64,000 bases of DNA, taken from Avena insularis. Lineage: Eukaryota > Streptophyta > Magnoliopsida > Poales > Poaceae. The notes below the pieces were generated by a model that saw only the letters and a program-made list of their open reading frames with translations, made no database searches and was not told the DNA's origin. Made by a program: the position numbers and the translations under genes. The stretch lies in assembly GCA_023614405.1 (NCBI GenBank), contig JAJUPC010000231.1, positions 1 through 64,000 on the forward strand, written 5' to 3'. Shown piece by piece: positions 43,305 through 56,223 of the stretch. How positions within the stretch are numbered: the first letter of the stretch is position 1; each line of letters begins with the position of its first letter.

Positions 43305-46112
43305 TCGTCGACACGTGGGCCCCACCCTGTCGTATCCTTCCTCACGCGATGGACACCGCATCCTGTACGCCTTCGTTCGATCCTGAACGGAGATCCCGAT
43401 CCCATCGATTTCCGTTGATCCCTTGCCCTATCCGCACACCACCCGTCCATATATTTCCTCGGCCCTCTCCCGTGCGATTTTTTTCCCTATACGAAACTCT
43501 AGCCGCCTCTCCGTGACCTCGCCGGAGCTCATGACGCCGCCACCATCGGAGCTTCATTGCGAACTCGAGAACACGGTTCCAGCCTCCACGCCCCTTCTTC
43601 CTTCTAATTGACCTCCTCGCTGCACCTCTTCTCCCCATGCCTCACTTTTGCCGACAGTCACGAGCATCGAGGATCAACCGCCGGAGCCCTGTAGCGAACC
43701 ACCGTCTCCAGCCGCCGATCACCATCGCTAGGGGAATCAAACGACGCCTCCGTCCGCACCATCTTTCTACCAGTGCCGCGACGCACCCTGTTGACCATCT
43801 AGACACCGACAAAGACCGTCGGATTGCCGTCCATCGCCACCGTTTGCCCCATCCGCCGCCGCAGCCCTCCACCTTCCCGGTGAGCACCAAGCCCAACTAG
43901 CCCACGCCATCGGATCGAGAACCCGCGACCCAGATAATTTATTTGACCATGTGGATAACCGTTGACCAGTCAGCGCATCGCTGAGTCAGTTGCCGCATCA
44001 GCGGGAATATGCCAGGGAATATTCCCCCGGGATTTCTAGACTAAGAAAATAGACATAAATTTGTGCAAACTTGTAAAATTCATATAAAATTGAATATTGA
44101 TCAGAAAAAATACATGTGATATATTCCTGGATTCAGAATAATGTGTAGCATATTATCATGCAATAAAATTTGTACTTTGACCAATGCATATTTTCTGGAT
44201 TATTTAAATCTTTTATATGGTAAATAATTCATAGGAAAATATCCACAACTCTAAAATTGGCAAATTTGGTGTCTATGGATTCAGAAAATTGTAATCTACT
44301 TCCTCCGTTTCAAAATATAAGATGTTTTAGGTTTGTGAATAAAATGTATCTAGACTTGTTTTAGTATGTAGATTCACTCCAAACATGAGTGAACCTACAT
44401 ACTAAAAGTAGTCTAGATACATTTTCTTCAGAAACCTAAAACATCTTATATTTTGAAACAGAGGGAGTATGTCACTATAGCATTAGTTGATTTTGCTATA
44501 GTACAAAAAAATTAGCTATGCTTAAATCCATTAAATTGGTATTTTGGCTATAACTTTTAATCTATAAATTATTATAAGGTGAAACCAGTGGCAAATAAAA
44601 GATGTGGACATTACCTATCCAGTAGCATGGTTCTTATAATTTTCTGAAAGTATTCAGATTCCTATAATGCCTATTAAAAACCTATTTATTTAATATATAT
44701 GAAAAGCTTTTGTACTTGTTTCTATTTTCTAAAAGGCATGCATATTGTTTTGTTGTGTTGCTCTACTGTATGATTGATTGCATTTATTGTTTTGCGTGAT
44801 AGATTGCCCGGAGTTTGATTATTGTGATTGCGACGAGTGTGTGAACAATTACTACATCTAAGGCAAGTGTCACTATCATAAAACTCCTATTGTTTTCTTA
44901 TGAATTAGTTTTCAGTTGCTTGCATTGAAGGAAATGTTTTATATTATATATGTTATGCTATGGTGTGAGTACCCAATAGAATTGTCATAGACCCCAGTTG
45001 ATTCCTTGAGAGCCATCGTACTGTAGATGCTTAGCCATGCTATTAGTTGCGTGGGTGGTTTTCATGATACATGTGTGTATGAGAAGGTTATATTTTTGTT
45101 GAAGTGAAAACCACTTAATAACTGAATCACCTGGGTGGAATAACATTGATTGGGTCATCGAGTGTGGATTTTGGTGGGGATTGCCATCCAGGCTTCAAAT
45201 AGATAATAGGCGGTATTGATTAGTAACTTCCATGTACAACCTCATGTCATATGGGATCTGATTGACTGAGTAAGTTATGGGATCGTGTCCTACCGTGACT
45301 AGCAGATGTAGGTGTTGATAGGATGGTACGGTCCGAGTTAGGCTCATGATTATTTTTTCCAAAGGTCTCGTCCTGGTCTTCTCTCAAAAGGGCTTGATCG
45401 GGTCTTGTGGGTAAAGTGTACTAGCCTCTGGAGATTGTTTATGAACTAAGTACTTAGTCGTGTCCCTGGTAATGGACAATTATGAGTAACTTCTCTTGAT
45501 GAAGTTGAAAAGTCTCATTCATTCTAATTTCTCTAATAAAACTTGATGGGTGAACTTAATGGGTTATAGGAGCACTTGAGTGACTCAATGTGTCCATAGT
45601 TTTAGGAACTCTCGAGTGACTCGAGCTGTTCTTAGTTATTTTGAAGAACTAAAACTTTATTTAATAAGGTAGGAGAAAATGCTGTTTTATGCAAATAGCC
45701 TAAACTCCACTAGCCAAAGTGTGCATGTATATGACAGGTTGCCAATTGTGTCCATATAATAGTGACATCTTGCCAATACAATTCAAATGTATTGACCATT
45801 TGTGGCTGCAACTTTTTATGTTGCAGGTTATTTCGACGACAAGTAAGGTTTTCATTTAGGTTGCGAATATCCACTCAGCGAGTTGCCTATGGCGTGATGG
45901 AGCCTTTATCTTTTGTTTATTTGTTGAACTATGTCATTTGAGCTAGCTGTGAGCTAAGCAACTTTGTAATATTTATATGTTGGATTAATCGTTGTAATAT
46001 TGTGATGCATTGATACTCTTTTATTCATCGAAACTGTGTGTGCTAGCTAATCGATCCAAGGGACTAGCACTGTAAACACGGGATCCAATTCTTAATGGGT
46101 TGGATTTCTTCA
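43305..46112 (+). mobile_element. W LTR part, U3
   Basis: Matches 8362-11173, ending ..TTTCTTCA before the V boundary. Promoter-like ATATATTT at 43449-43456. It carries the same MITE. Confidence 0.85.
44299..44467. mobile_element. Stowaway-type MITE, U3 copy
   Basis: 169 bp, TA on both sides, inverted repeats as in 9352-9520, at the same site of the W LTR: a copy by segmental duplication, not a new insertion. Confidence 0.93.
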
Positions 46113-47003
46113 GTCTAGTGAAATAATTCCTTCTCTTTGTAATTCTTTCGTCTAGAACATATTTTTTCCGAATGGTGTTGGTGTATCTTCAGTGTGTCAC
46201 TCTAAGGTTCGCGAATAATACAGACATGATCGAGACCCCTCTAGGATCAATAATCAGAAGCGGGACCTGGAGATCCATACTCACTCCCACACATTCAACG
46301 ATGACTTCTTGTGATCGTGAGAACCTTTTATGCTAGTAACTTAATCCCTTTATCTCACAATATATTACATGTCCTAGATTCGATCATCAGTATCTCCATA
46401 CCTAGTTTGATCTCGTTACCGACATGTACTCTTTTCTCGTTCTCGTGATATAACATTCTAGTTAGCACATCACTTGCTTGCAAGCTAATTAATGTGATAT
46501 CCGTCATTGGGATGGACAAATTCTACTCTTGATCTATGATACTCTACATAACACCTTCGTAGCACTGAACCCACCTTTATAGTCACCCTGTTACGATGTG
46601 ACATTTGATGTTATCAAGATACTCTTCCAGTGTTAGTGATTGACATGATCTCATGTCTAAGGACTAGGATTACTTCGTATGATGTTATAGCAATATAAAC
46701 ACAATGACTTTGCTTGTAATGCTATACTTCGGATGAATGTTCATCACATAATTCCAATAATGTTGTGACCTCGTTATTAACAACATCTAATGTCCATGAT
46801 CAGGAAACTTTGATCATCTTGTTAATCAACGAGCTAGTTTATAAGAGAGGCATAACTAGGAACTTTCTGTTTGTTTATTAAACACACATGTATTAATGTT
46901 TCCATATTAATATAAGTATAGCATGCAAAATAAACATCTATCATACACTTGGAATATACATAATAACAACTTTATTATTACCTCTCAGGACATATTCCCT
47001 TCA
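46113..47003 (-). mobile_element. V copia-like LTR fragment, U3
   Basis: Matches 11174-12090 apart from about 27 bp missing near 46500, where U1 has ACCGAGAGGGCCAGAGTATA between repeated GATATC and TATCCGTC-type words. Confidence 0.58.
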
Positions 47004-48139
47004 AAAAGTACACTATGTGGACTCGAAAAAATAGATGGAAACTTGTGGAAAACGGTGATGGTGGACTTGGCGGAAAACAAGATCAAACTCTAAACCTAGA
47101 CACAAACGAAAAGTAGACTCCTACGGGAGAAACCTTCAGATCGGATATACGAGAAGACACGACCAGTAACTAAAACTTGAAAGACGATGCAATCTAGGCT
47201 ATGGCAAATATTTTTGTGTGCCTTTTTCTGTATAGGACGGAAAATAAACTAATCTATGGATGGATTGTGGATGCTAACCGAGTAAACGAGGAAATCTGAT
47301 ACCAAGATGATATGGGGTTCCGATCTTCTCAGCAAGCAGTTGGCAATGATGATAATGATGATGTATGATAGATAACTAGCATGTAGCTATGAACTCTCCC
47401 GCATGAACCCTGATGTTGATGCCTCTTGAACCCTATGGGATATTCATAATACTACGCTCTTGCACACATAGCCGTCGACCACGAACGATAGTTTGCAATC
47501 TACTAATTCCCCAATGGAACAACAGATCACACTCAATTGTAGTAGATAATTCGATCACAGGGTAATATAAGAGGTTCTAATAAAAAAACAACTCCAAAAT
47601 AGTTTTAACATGGTCTAACCTAATCTAGAGGGTTTTCCCAGGCTTATATGGTCGCTGGAACATCCAAAAAACGCGAAACGAAAACATGTCTAATACAGTC
47701 AGATCCCTCCGGATCTGATGGAAACTTTTAGGGCTAGATTATCCGCCCCAAGTAGGGCTGGATTATCCTCCTCGGGGATTATCCTCCCCTAGGGGCGGAT
47801 TATCCGCCCCCATACAGTACGACGCGCTCAAAGTCCTTGGCAGAAATTCTGAAATAGGGCCGGATTATCCGAGGTGTAAGGGCCAGGTTATCTAGGGTCT
47901 GGATACGTGTGAGTACTCATTGGGAAGCTCTCGGAATTATCTTTCCAACAAGTACTTTTTTTCTTGATTCGTAGTTCATATGAAGAATTCACGTCCGTTT
48001 CAATTTCAGAGCTTATGTCTGTTCAAACTGAACCTTCATTCTTTTTGATGATCTTCATGACTTGTAGTGCGCATGCCTCCCTCTCCTCCATCGCGCCCTC
48101 ATGGATGATCATCACGTCTGGTTCCTCTTGATGCAATCC
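47004..48139 (-). mobile_element. Z promoter-like region, U3
   Basis: Matches 12091-13224, with the GGATTATCC array at about 47731-47875 (first copy changed to AGATTATCC) and the TATA-like box near 47643-47650. The primer-site-like word reads TTGGTATCAGA here (minus, near 47295-47307), closer to a real primer site than in U1. Confidence 0.45.
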
Positions 48140-48647
48140 TTATCCTTCTCGTGCAATGCTTATCTCCTTGTGAACCTGGGTGTACATAGATGCATAGACT
48201 TAGGAAGTATAAAGTTCACATTATCATAAACATCACATTCATTTAAGAGTGAATTAACTTGTTGAAGTAGCTTTGCACAAGATCTAGTAATTGGTCCAAT
48301 CCTGATTTCATTGGAAATATCCTTTACAGCATCATCAACCTCTTTAATAGGAGTTAGGGATAGTAAATCAGTAGGGATGTCCTCATCATCTCTTCTAGTC
48401 TTTCAAAGCTTAGGTGCCTTCTAGGCATGTCATTTATCAACCATTTGACCTAGTGTTGAGTTCTATAGAGTTGTGTGTTTTGAATTCGTTGTTCCCCTTT
48501 TCCCGTGTTCATCTGAGAGATTTCTTTCTACCATGATCTCTCGATCCTATGGGTCCACAATATTATATTGTAGGTACCAATGTGTTATGTTCTAGGCTCC
48601 GAGGTTTCTTTTCGCCTCCTGTGCCTCTTTTTTGTTTGTTTGGGTAC
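48140..48647 (-). pseudogene. pol: Z gypsy pol C-terminus, U3
   Basis: Third copy, TAA at 48140-48142. Two bases are missing near 48170 relative to U1 (CTCCTTGTGAACC against CTCCTTAGTGAACC), a private frameshift. Confidence 0.57.
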
Positions 48648-51247
48648 TGTAATGCCTCTAAACTGGGTCTATGCAGATTTCAACATTTCCCGCCAAAATC
48701 CAAATAGAAGCCATTCAAAGACGCCCACCAGACACTTTCGTGTGGGTGGGATTTTCAACAAGTAATTACATCATAATAGTTTACAACAGGATCCACAAGA
48801 AACATATATATAACAACAACTTGACGATTCAAGAGTACAAATGATACATTATAGAGATCAAATCATGAAGAAGACCAAATAGTATCCGAGTACGGATAAG
48901 AACCAAATGGGACTAATAGTCCTGAATAATAACCAAGCAGTGTCCATAAACCCTGCCTAGGCCAAGCCGAAAGGGTAACTTACTAATGTCGTCAATCACA
49001 TACCTATAAAAGCCAAAGGGTGCCGGGAAAGGGAAAAGGAAACAGAAAGAGTGCGGTCAGTACCGAGGCCCGTACATGGTTAGTCTTAGAATTCGGTGGT
49101 CCTCGCCTACATAGGTATGGTGGTCTCTGCGGCAGCAAAGCTTGCACTATCTAATTTATAGAGACACACTACAACTTAGGCTATTAGAGCGAGATAAGAG
49201 GGCACTATACGATAACTATAATATAATTCCAAACATAACCCATCCGAAGGATTCCCCCTCAAAAACTAGTCGAGGAAGTCCTCTTGCAGAACACACACGA
49301 TGGAAATTTTAGTTAAGAAGTTGTTTAGTTGATAAGTCTAATTACTAATCATATTGTTAGAGAAAAATCATTAGTGGCGTTGTTTATGATTATGACACCG
49401 TACTCCTGAGGCGTCCAAAACCGTGGATACACAGCTTCTCGAAAAGATTTACCCTGTAGGGGTGCACTACTGTACCCAAACACACGCTCAACCCTTCAGG
49501 CAACATATTACGCGTGCCATATAAATGTCACGACAAGAACTATCCCTTAACTACACGTGTATCCAGATGCATCACCTACTGTGTTCATCCAACCAAGAGG
49601 CATTACAATTCCCAAGGAAGGCACATCGGTTGAGTCTATGGTCGGGCGATGATCGGAAGATAACTTGTAGAGCTCCATCCCACCTCCGACATGATATCCC
49701 GATTTTATGCAACGCCAGCCATGGATGTCCACCAAAATATCAAGTCCGAAGACATATCCAACTCACCGATGTACGAGGACATATTATGCGTATGCACCAA
49801 ATGGAAAACTGATTTTTTAATCCTCTTGATAAACGAATAGTGCCGATAGTTGAGGGGGATCCAAGTGGCCCCGATGTTTTGTTAGCGCGATCAACTCAGA
49901 ACTAGTACCGTAGAACGAATGGGGTCCTAGGTCGGCTCAATCAGTTTCCAAAAGTTGTCCCTGTCGGGGCCTTATCATTATGTTAAACCATAACCAACAT
50001 GACAAAAATTTAATTTACCATGGTATCAACCATAACCAGATATCATGGTTCACCTATGTGAGAGGAGGCAACAGACCTAAGCATGCGCTATGACTCGCAA
50101 GGGAAAAGCTAGCTAATCAAACAAGGCAATAGGATAACCAAGGCTATATGGTAGAGTAGGTAAATAAAGGAATGGTACTAAAGCATCGATAATAAGGATA
50201 TCAGTAGAGAAAGGAAGGAAGTAAATACTAAGAATGCAAAATAGGTACAAGGGGAGAATGCTCACCTAAGAAGATCAACCGAAGGCTCATCGTATCTCGC
50301 ATCAACTCTTCGACCTATCCGATGAAGAAGCAGATCACTAAAAGGAATACCCGATGCAATATTTAATACTACGGCAGAAGATCCGACATGTTTATGATAT
50401 GATGCATGACATGGAAATATGCGGTCTATCTTAGAAATATTAAGTGGAATTGGATCCCGACATTTAAATATAAGTTTCAAGTTATTTACGTGCCCCACAA
50501 TTTAAATATTGACTTAACAAGATAAAACATGGCATCGATTCGCTTCACAAATTTAAATGGAGTCTGGAATAAGACAAAGATATCCCGCATATACACTTCA
50601 TGTTTATTTATTAGATGATTCTACAAAGTCCCCAAAACAATATGAATAATTTAATATGCAACAAAGTTTAATATGGCAATTTATAAAATAGGGGATCGAA
50701 TAGAGGTCACACGTCGGGTTCAAAGATGTCGGAGGGGTTTCTTTGGGTGCACCGTGTTCATCATTCAAAAGCGCCAATGTGCAACTTCCCATGTCGTCGG
50801 TATGTGGTATGTGGTTAGCAGATGATGTAGGAGTCAAAATCGTTCGAGAGGAACCCGGTTGTACCTACTCTTGGACTCGTACTAGGAGACACTCAAAGAA
50901 GTTATGGATCTGCAGCAACCGGCAGTGAGGATCTGACATAAGGACATGACCAAATGATGATAATTGAAGGAAGAGGAAACAACCACCTTGCAGTTGACCG
51001 AAACGAGCCTTACGCACGTCTAGTCATGCGGTCGAGGATCTGGAAGGGCTGAGCCAGGTTTGTAGTCTAGTATATCATCCACCAAAAGGAGGCCTTGGCG
51101 CAACAGCGACAACAGAGCACACACACGGCGACCTTGATGTGTGGGCATGTAGAATAGTGGAATTTGTCATGGTGGTGGCACGGCAGATGCCATGGGTAGG
51201 TTAAGGTATGGGGCCAATGGATACTAGAGGGATCCGAGGAGGGAAGA
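48648..51247 (-). mobile_element. P LTR, U3
   Basis: Colinear copy of 13734-16345, ending at the Y LTR border. Small private indels, for example near 50640 where about 18 bp are missing. Confidence 0.62.
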
Positions 51248-51886
51248 TGTAGTGATTTCTACACTCACCGGTCATGTAAGTAGATCTTTATTCCTCTTCT
51301 CAAGAACTACAAGTGCTCCTATAACTGTCTCATAGAGAAGAAGAACACTAATAGACGAGCCTTTCGGCGTAGAATGAATCGATCCCTTCTCAGGAACCCG
51401 CGTCCCCTCTTATAAAGAGGTTCCTTGGTTCCTTCTAGGGCTAACGTGGCAATCATATCCTTGGAATATGCTTGTCCCAATATGGTAAATCGGCGGCCTC
51501 CTTTCCGTGTCCCCCTTCTATCTATGGCAATGTTCCAGAAACCTTCACATGCGCGCCTTGGGCTTCCTCACTGTCACCTCCGTGACATTTGTCTGCCCTT
51601 CTGCTGCTCTGCTCCTTGTCCTTTGTGCTTGGCTCTGTCTAGATTCCTCTTAGCCTATGACTAGGGTTTGACTATAGGCACCTCCTTCTCCTGCAAGCTT
51701 CATGTTATTCGGCCTTATCTCGCATAACTCGGCTCAGCCTTCACCTGCATTCAAGTTAGTCAGACTCATTCGGCCGACTTAACTCATATGTCGGCCAGAT
51801 AAGGTGTTACTCATTCTATATTTGTCATGGACATGCTTATCTTGGTCAAATCTTACATGGTTTGGCTGACACAATCAGTAATTCGG
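51248..51886 (-). mobile_element. Y LTR, truncated, U3
   Basis: Matches 16346 onward, with the TATA box at 51410-51415, but the first ~65 bp of the LTR (its TGTTGGGG start) and the Y body are missing. It is joined at 51886 to Q. Confidence 0.8.
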
Positions 51887-51959
51887 AACAAATTCAACTC
51901 CTATTTTTCTAAGGGGTTTTTGTCCAATCCTAGGGTTACAATCCTACAGGCAACACAAT
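51887..51959 (-). other. Q leader remnant
   Basis: 73 bp between the breakpoint at 51886 and the Q primer site; all that is left of the Q internal region. Confidence 0.55.
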
Positions 51960-51971
51960 GCTCTGATACCA
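51960..51971 (-). other. Q primer binding site
   Basis: The minus strand reads TGGTATCAGAGC, two bases after the LTR end, matching initiator methionine tRNA as in W. Confidence 0.88.
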
Positions 51972-54128
51972 TCTGTAAGGTTCCCAACCTTTAGTAAGGT
52001 AGAGATCCCTGTGTTTACAATGCTAGTCCCAGGATCAATAGCTAGCATCCACAGTTAAGATGTAATATCAAGAAACAAAGGTCATAATACAACTTTATAA
52101 CCAGGAATAAAATAATTTATTACATCTTACATATCTCATTTGGCTATCTCATTACAATGCAGCAGAATATAACAATAGCATGGGGTCCTTCATCTTCAAA
52201 GTTCCAAAGGAAGATATTTTGGTTGTAGAATTGTAATCCTAATCATTAAACTTTACTAACATCAAACAAACCTGCAACATAACAAGTTACAGCCACAAGG
52301 GTCAATACATTTGAATTGTATTGGCAAGTGATACTATGGTAGTATAGTGGAGTCTATCATCTATATGCATTTGGCTAAGTGGAGCTTAGGCTTGCATTGC
52401 TCAAAATAGATTTTCCTTATCATTTGAAAACACTAAGTTTTTTGTTGACAAAATCTTTCCCAAGGCATCCCCCAATAGAAATTGGTGATCCTTCAACCCT
52501 TGTTCAACCACAAGTTTTAACTTAGAAATTGGGATGAGGAGATTCTTGATAGCTTCCATGTCTTGATGCTCAAATTGTCCTTTGCCAGGGACATGGCTAA
52601 GTACTTAGATTTTACACTCTGAGAGGTGGTGCACTTTCCCACAAGACTTGGTTTCACCAAGACAAGATCTTTTAGAAGCCTTCCTTAGACCAGAATGGAC
52701 GTTGCTCCAACCTATCAATCCCCTACCACCAACTGTCCATTTGGCTAAGTTATTGCAACCTATATGATCCAGAGCCCATAATGCCAAGTGGCTGCACTTG
52801 AAGCTTCTCAACATTTGACATCTCAAATCTCTTTGTTCTGGGTGGCCATCCACAAGTGAGACACAAGTTTTCCCAACATACTGGACTTGGTAATGCCCAA
52901 GTTTTCCCCAGCATACTGGACTTTCATGACCACTCAACACAAGCCATTCCTTCCATTCCACCCAGGTGATTCATTCACTTAGTTGTTTTATTAACAAAAC
53001 ACAAGTCCTCAGACTTGGAAATATTTCATAGCATGATTATATATTCCACCCTTGTTTTCTACTAGCTAAGCTAAGCATGATAGTAGTAGGAATCTTAACT
53101 TAGTAGAATTCTACTAAGGTTTCATCTACTAGGATTTCCCATGGCATAGTTTATACTTAGCAAAAATTCCATGCAAGTCCTGCTTAGAAGTATCACTAAT
53201 GCATAGTGAAAATAATGGGACAAAAGTATGAAGCATCACTTGCCTTTTTGGTAGAGGGTATAAGTTCACTCCTTGATCTTTGCAATATTCACACACTTCA
53301 ATCACTACAATTCAATCAAGCAAACAATATTTCAATCTACCATTCAAGCAATTCATCACATAAAATGATAAAAACAAGGCAATGCATGCAAACATGCAAA
53401 AGATTGTTTTATTTGTAAAAGTGGTTTCTAATGGGTCATAAACATTTGAAAACACCTAATGGTCATTTTATAAAGTGGCAAAACCATTTGCAAAAGGTTT
53501 TACTTCATAAACCATTTTTAAACCAAATCATTATTTTATGTGGTGAAGAAATGCTTTTAATAAGGCAACATTCTATAGGTTTCACAAAATACGTTTTTGA
53601 AACTACAAATTGATTCCTAGGGTTAGTAGGTTCAAAACAAACCATTTTCCAAAGATTTTATCCCCAAAATCATTTTAGAACAATTTTTATATTCTAAACA
53701 TGCATACACAAGTTTTTGTAAAAAAACAATTTAACAGAAGCTTTTTACTGAATCCATTGATATTCTAACAGAAGCTTGTTTTGCTGAATCCGTTGATATA
53801 AAATTTGCAAAATTTGGACGTGTGGTTTGAAAGTTATGAATTTTTCAAGTTTGAATAAGTAATAGATCATTTTCTGGCTTTTATAACAGCTCTAGGCCAC
53901 GTGTCTGTTTCTGATTGGACAAAAACGGTTCGCACGGATCAAGCACTGAGAGGTGTTGGATCTAAGTTAGATCGAGCGGCACAGATCGCATACCCCTTCG
54001 GCTTTAAGTGATTCTATCTAAGCCTAAGGATCAAGATCCAACGGTCCTAGTCTAATGACCTAGAATCAAGCTGGACTGGCAGCCAGCGGCGGCTTTGGCA
54101 GTGGCGTCGGCGGTGATGCAGGAAGCGA

Positions 54129-54147
54129 GAGAGAGAGAGAGGGGGGC
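54129..54147. repeat. GA-dinucleotide run in the Q LTR
   Basis: About nine GA units followed by a G-run, in the purine-rich part of the LTR. Confidence 0.7.
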
Positions 54148-54930
54148 TCACCTGATTCGCTGAATGATGCTGATGCTAAACGGGCTCTCGGGGAGGCAGG
54201 GGCGCATGAGGATGAAGGCAATTTCTCGCCGGAGTTGTCCTCTGGCTCGAGCTCGTCCTGTTGAAGACGACGGTGGAGGTACGGTGCACGCCAGAGAGAA
54301 AAGGTAGTGTAGTTAGATGCACGGGGTCACAGAGAGCATGAGCGTGTGAAAGAGAGGGAGAGGGGAGGTCTGGTCTCACCAGCAGTGCTCGTCGGAGCGG
54401 AGGCAGACGGTGGCGGCGGTGGTCGTCATCGTTGCTGAAGTTCTGGGGCACGCGGGGGCGAGCTGGCGCTATGGGGAGGTTCTCCAGAAGATGGGGATCA
54501 TGCTTGTGTGCACGAGGAGGCGAGGCGGCGTCTGGCGAATCGCTCATGAGCTCGCGGAGACAATGGCGGTCTGAGAGCAAAATGGAGGCTGCCTGGTGGC
54601 TCTCTGGCAGCGGGGTTTGAGGGGAAATGAAGAGGAGAGGGAGGGGATTTATCAGGCGTGATCACGGGATTAATTCGTCGAGCCATTGCAGCATATTTAC
54701 TCTGAGAAATTAACGGCAGGAAACGGCCGGGAGGAGGGCGTGGTCTACGGCGGGTGGAGAAGATGATGATGTGGCGTGGGGTCGCTTGGCAGCGAGAGAG
54801 AGAGTGTGGGGGTGGGGTCCACGCGTCATCGACTCAGCAGGTGAGTTCTCTGGTTCGAAATGTTTTCTGCGGGAGAAAAGAGGGAGTGGGCTGGACTGGC
54901 TTAGTGGGCTGGGCTGGCTGGGCTGAGTCC

Positions 54931-54938
54931 TTTTATAT
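54931..54938 (-). promoter_or_regulatory. Putative TATA box of the Q LTR
   Basis: The minus strand reads AATATAAAAGGACTCAGCCC, at the border between AT-rich and GC-rich halves of the LTR, a typical core promoter position. Confidence 0.45.
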
Positions 54939-56223
54939 TTTTTTTTGTTCCTGTTTCCTTTTTCTTTTTCCATTTCTTATTTCTGTTTTGGTTTTGTTTA
55001 ATTAATTCAAACACTCATTTGAATTCAAATCTTTGCCAAATTTTGTGAATAATCAAACACTGTTTAATACCACATTTTGATGTCAAATTTAGAATAAAAC
55101 TTTTATTCTTTAAGTGCCTTTTTAATTATTTAAAATAGGTCCTTTTATTAATTCCTTCAAGATTTAATAATGTTTTTTAATTTCCATTTGAATTCTAAAT
55201 CCTTCCAAAACCTTTCAGTAGGTGTTTATTTGTTTAATAGGGTGTCAAAATATTCATCTTGGTTTATTTGGAAAGTATTTAATATGATTCATAAATCATT
55301 TGAATTGGGTATTTGTTTTAATTCCAATGGAATTAAATATAGTTTTTTTAATTCCCTAAATTTTATTTGGAAGATTTATTTTATTTAAGTTAATTAAACA
55401 ACTTTTATTCCACTTGGGTAAATTCCAAAATACTATTTTCTCATGAATTATATAATTATTCTTATTAGAGATTTGTCTTTATTAAAATAGGGATAGAATG
55501 GTTATTGCCATTTTATTTTATTTTGGAAATTCTTTATCTTTTTATTTTATTTGGATTTGGATTAAATTCATTCCATTTGCTTATGGTCTTGGCCAAGATT
55601 TAATTTGGTCTTTAAATATTCTTTATTTCATATTTCTTTCTTCATCTTATAAAATCCATATATTTTTATTTATAGATCCAAACTTGGTGATTCCAATTGG
55701 TAAAATCTTATTTGATATTTATTTATCCTTTTAAATATCTTTAGGATTATTTGCTCCCATTTTGTATGGATTTTAGATAAGTGCTTTATTAGCTTTGGAA
55801 ATTACTTTTCCTTATCTTATTTAGATTCATAAGATTTTATCCATGGCTCCAAATTAAGTGAAACCAATTTCTATGGCTTTATAATATTTCTATTTGTCTT
55901 TCTTGATCATTTATAAATGTTTGATGATAAATTTTTATATGGATCAAATCCATAGGTTTGGAGATAATTTGGAAATGATTTTCTTCCATTAGGGTTTGGA
56001 TTTATTTTCCAAGTGTTTAAGTTTCCAAATACATTCATTGAGGAATGCATTTATCTTGATTTGGATTTTATTGGTTTCAAACTTTAATTAAAGTTTGTTC
56101 ATGATGGGATTTTAAGTTTCCATTTAGAAACAAAAGTTTCTTTTCACCCTGATTTTCAACAATTATTTATTTTATTTATTTATTTTTCACATAACAGGAT
56201 TTGGAAAATCTTGGGATGTGACA

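Larger units (their letters stand above)
43305..51886. repeat. Tandem unit U3 (8.6 kb, truncated)
   Basis: Third direct copy. It contains the full W LTR part, V, Z and P and ends within the Y LTR at ..CAGTAATTCGG (51886), where unrelated sequence of element Q follows. It retains the block deleted from U2. Confidence 0.85.
51974..56223 (-). mobile_element. Q: 5' LTR, complete, 4.25 kb
   Basis: It starts on the minus strand at 56223 with TGTCACATCCCAAGATTTTC and ends at 51974 with ..GGAACCTTACA. GAGAA at 56224-56228 is the predicted target-site copy. The right neighbour is the R gag in mid-gene, so Q inserted into R. Parts are clearly related to the W LTR (both have TTGCCAATACAATTCAAATG and a nearby TAGCA..GTAAACAC word), so Q and W are diverged relatives in opposite orientation. 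The 55000-56190 part is very AT-rich, and 54060-54920 is GC-rich. TATATAAAAGG-like sequence lies at about 54931-54938. No coding sequence is recognised. Confidence 0.83.

Noticed and set aside
54176..54580. 134-codon minus ORF in the Q LTR
   Set aside because: Low-complexity Pro/Arg/His reading of the GC-rich LTR leader; no domain.
54990..56190. Short ORFs in AT-rich sequence, e.g. 55170-55388 and 55498-55734
   Set aside because: Phe/Ile/Leu-rich readings of the AT-rich part of the Q LTR on the strand opposite to Q; no domain or conserved start.
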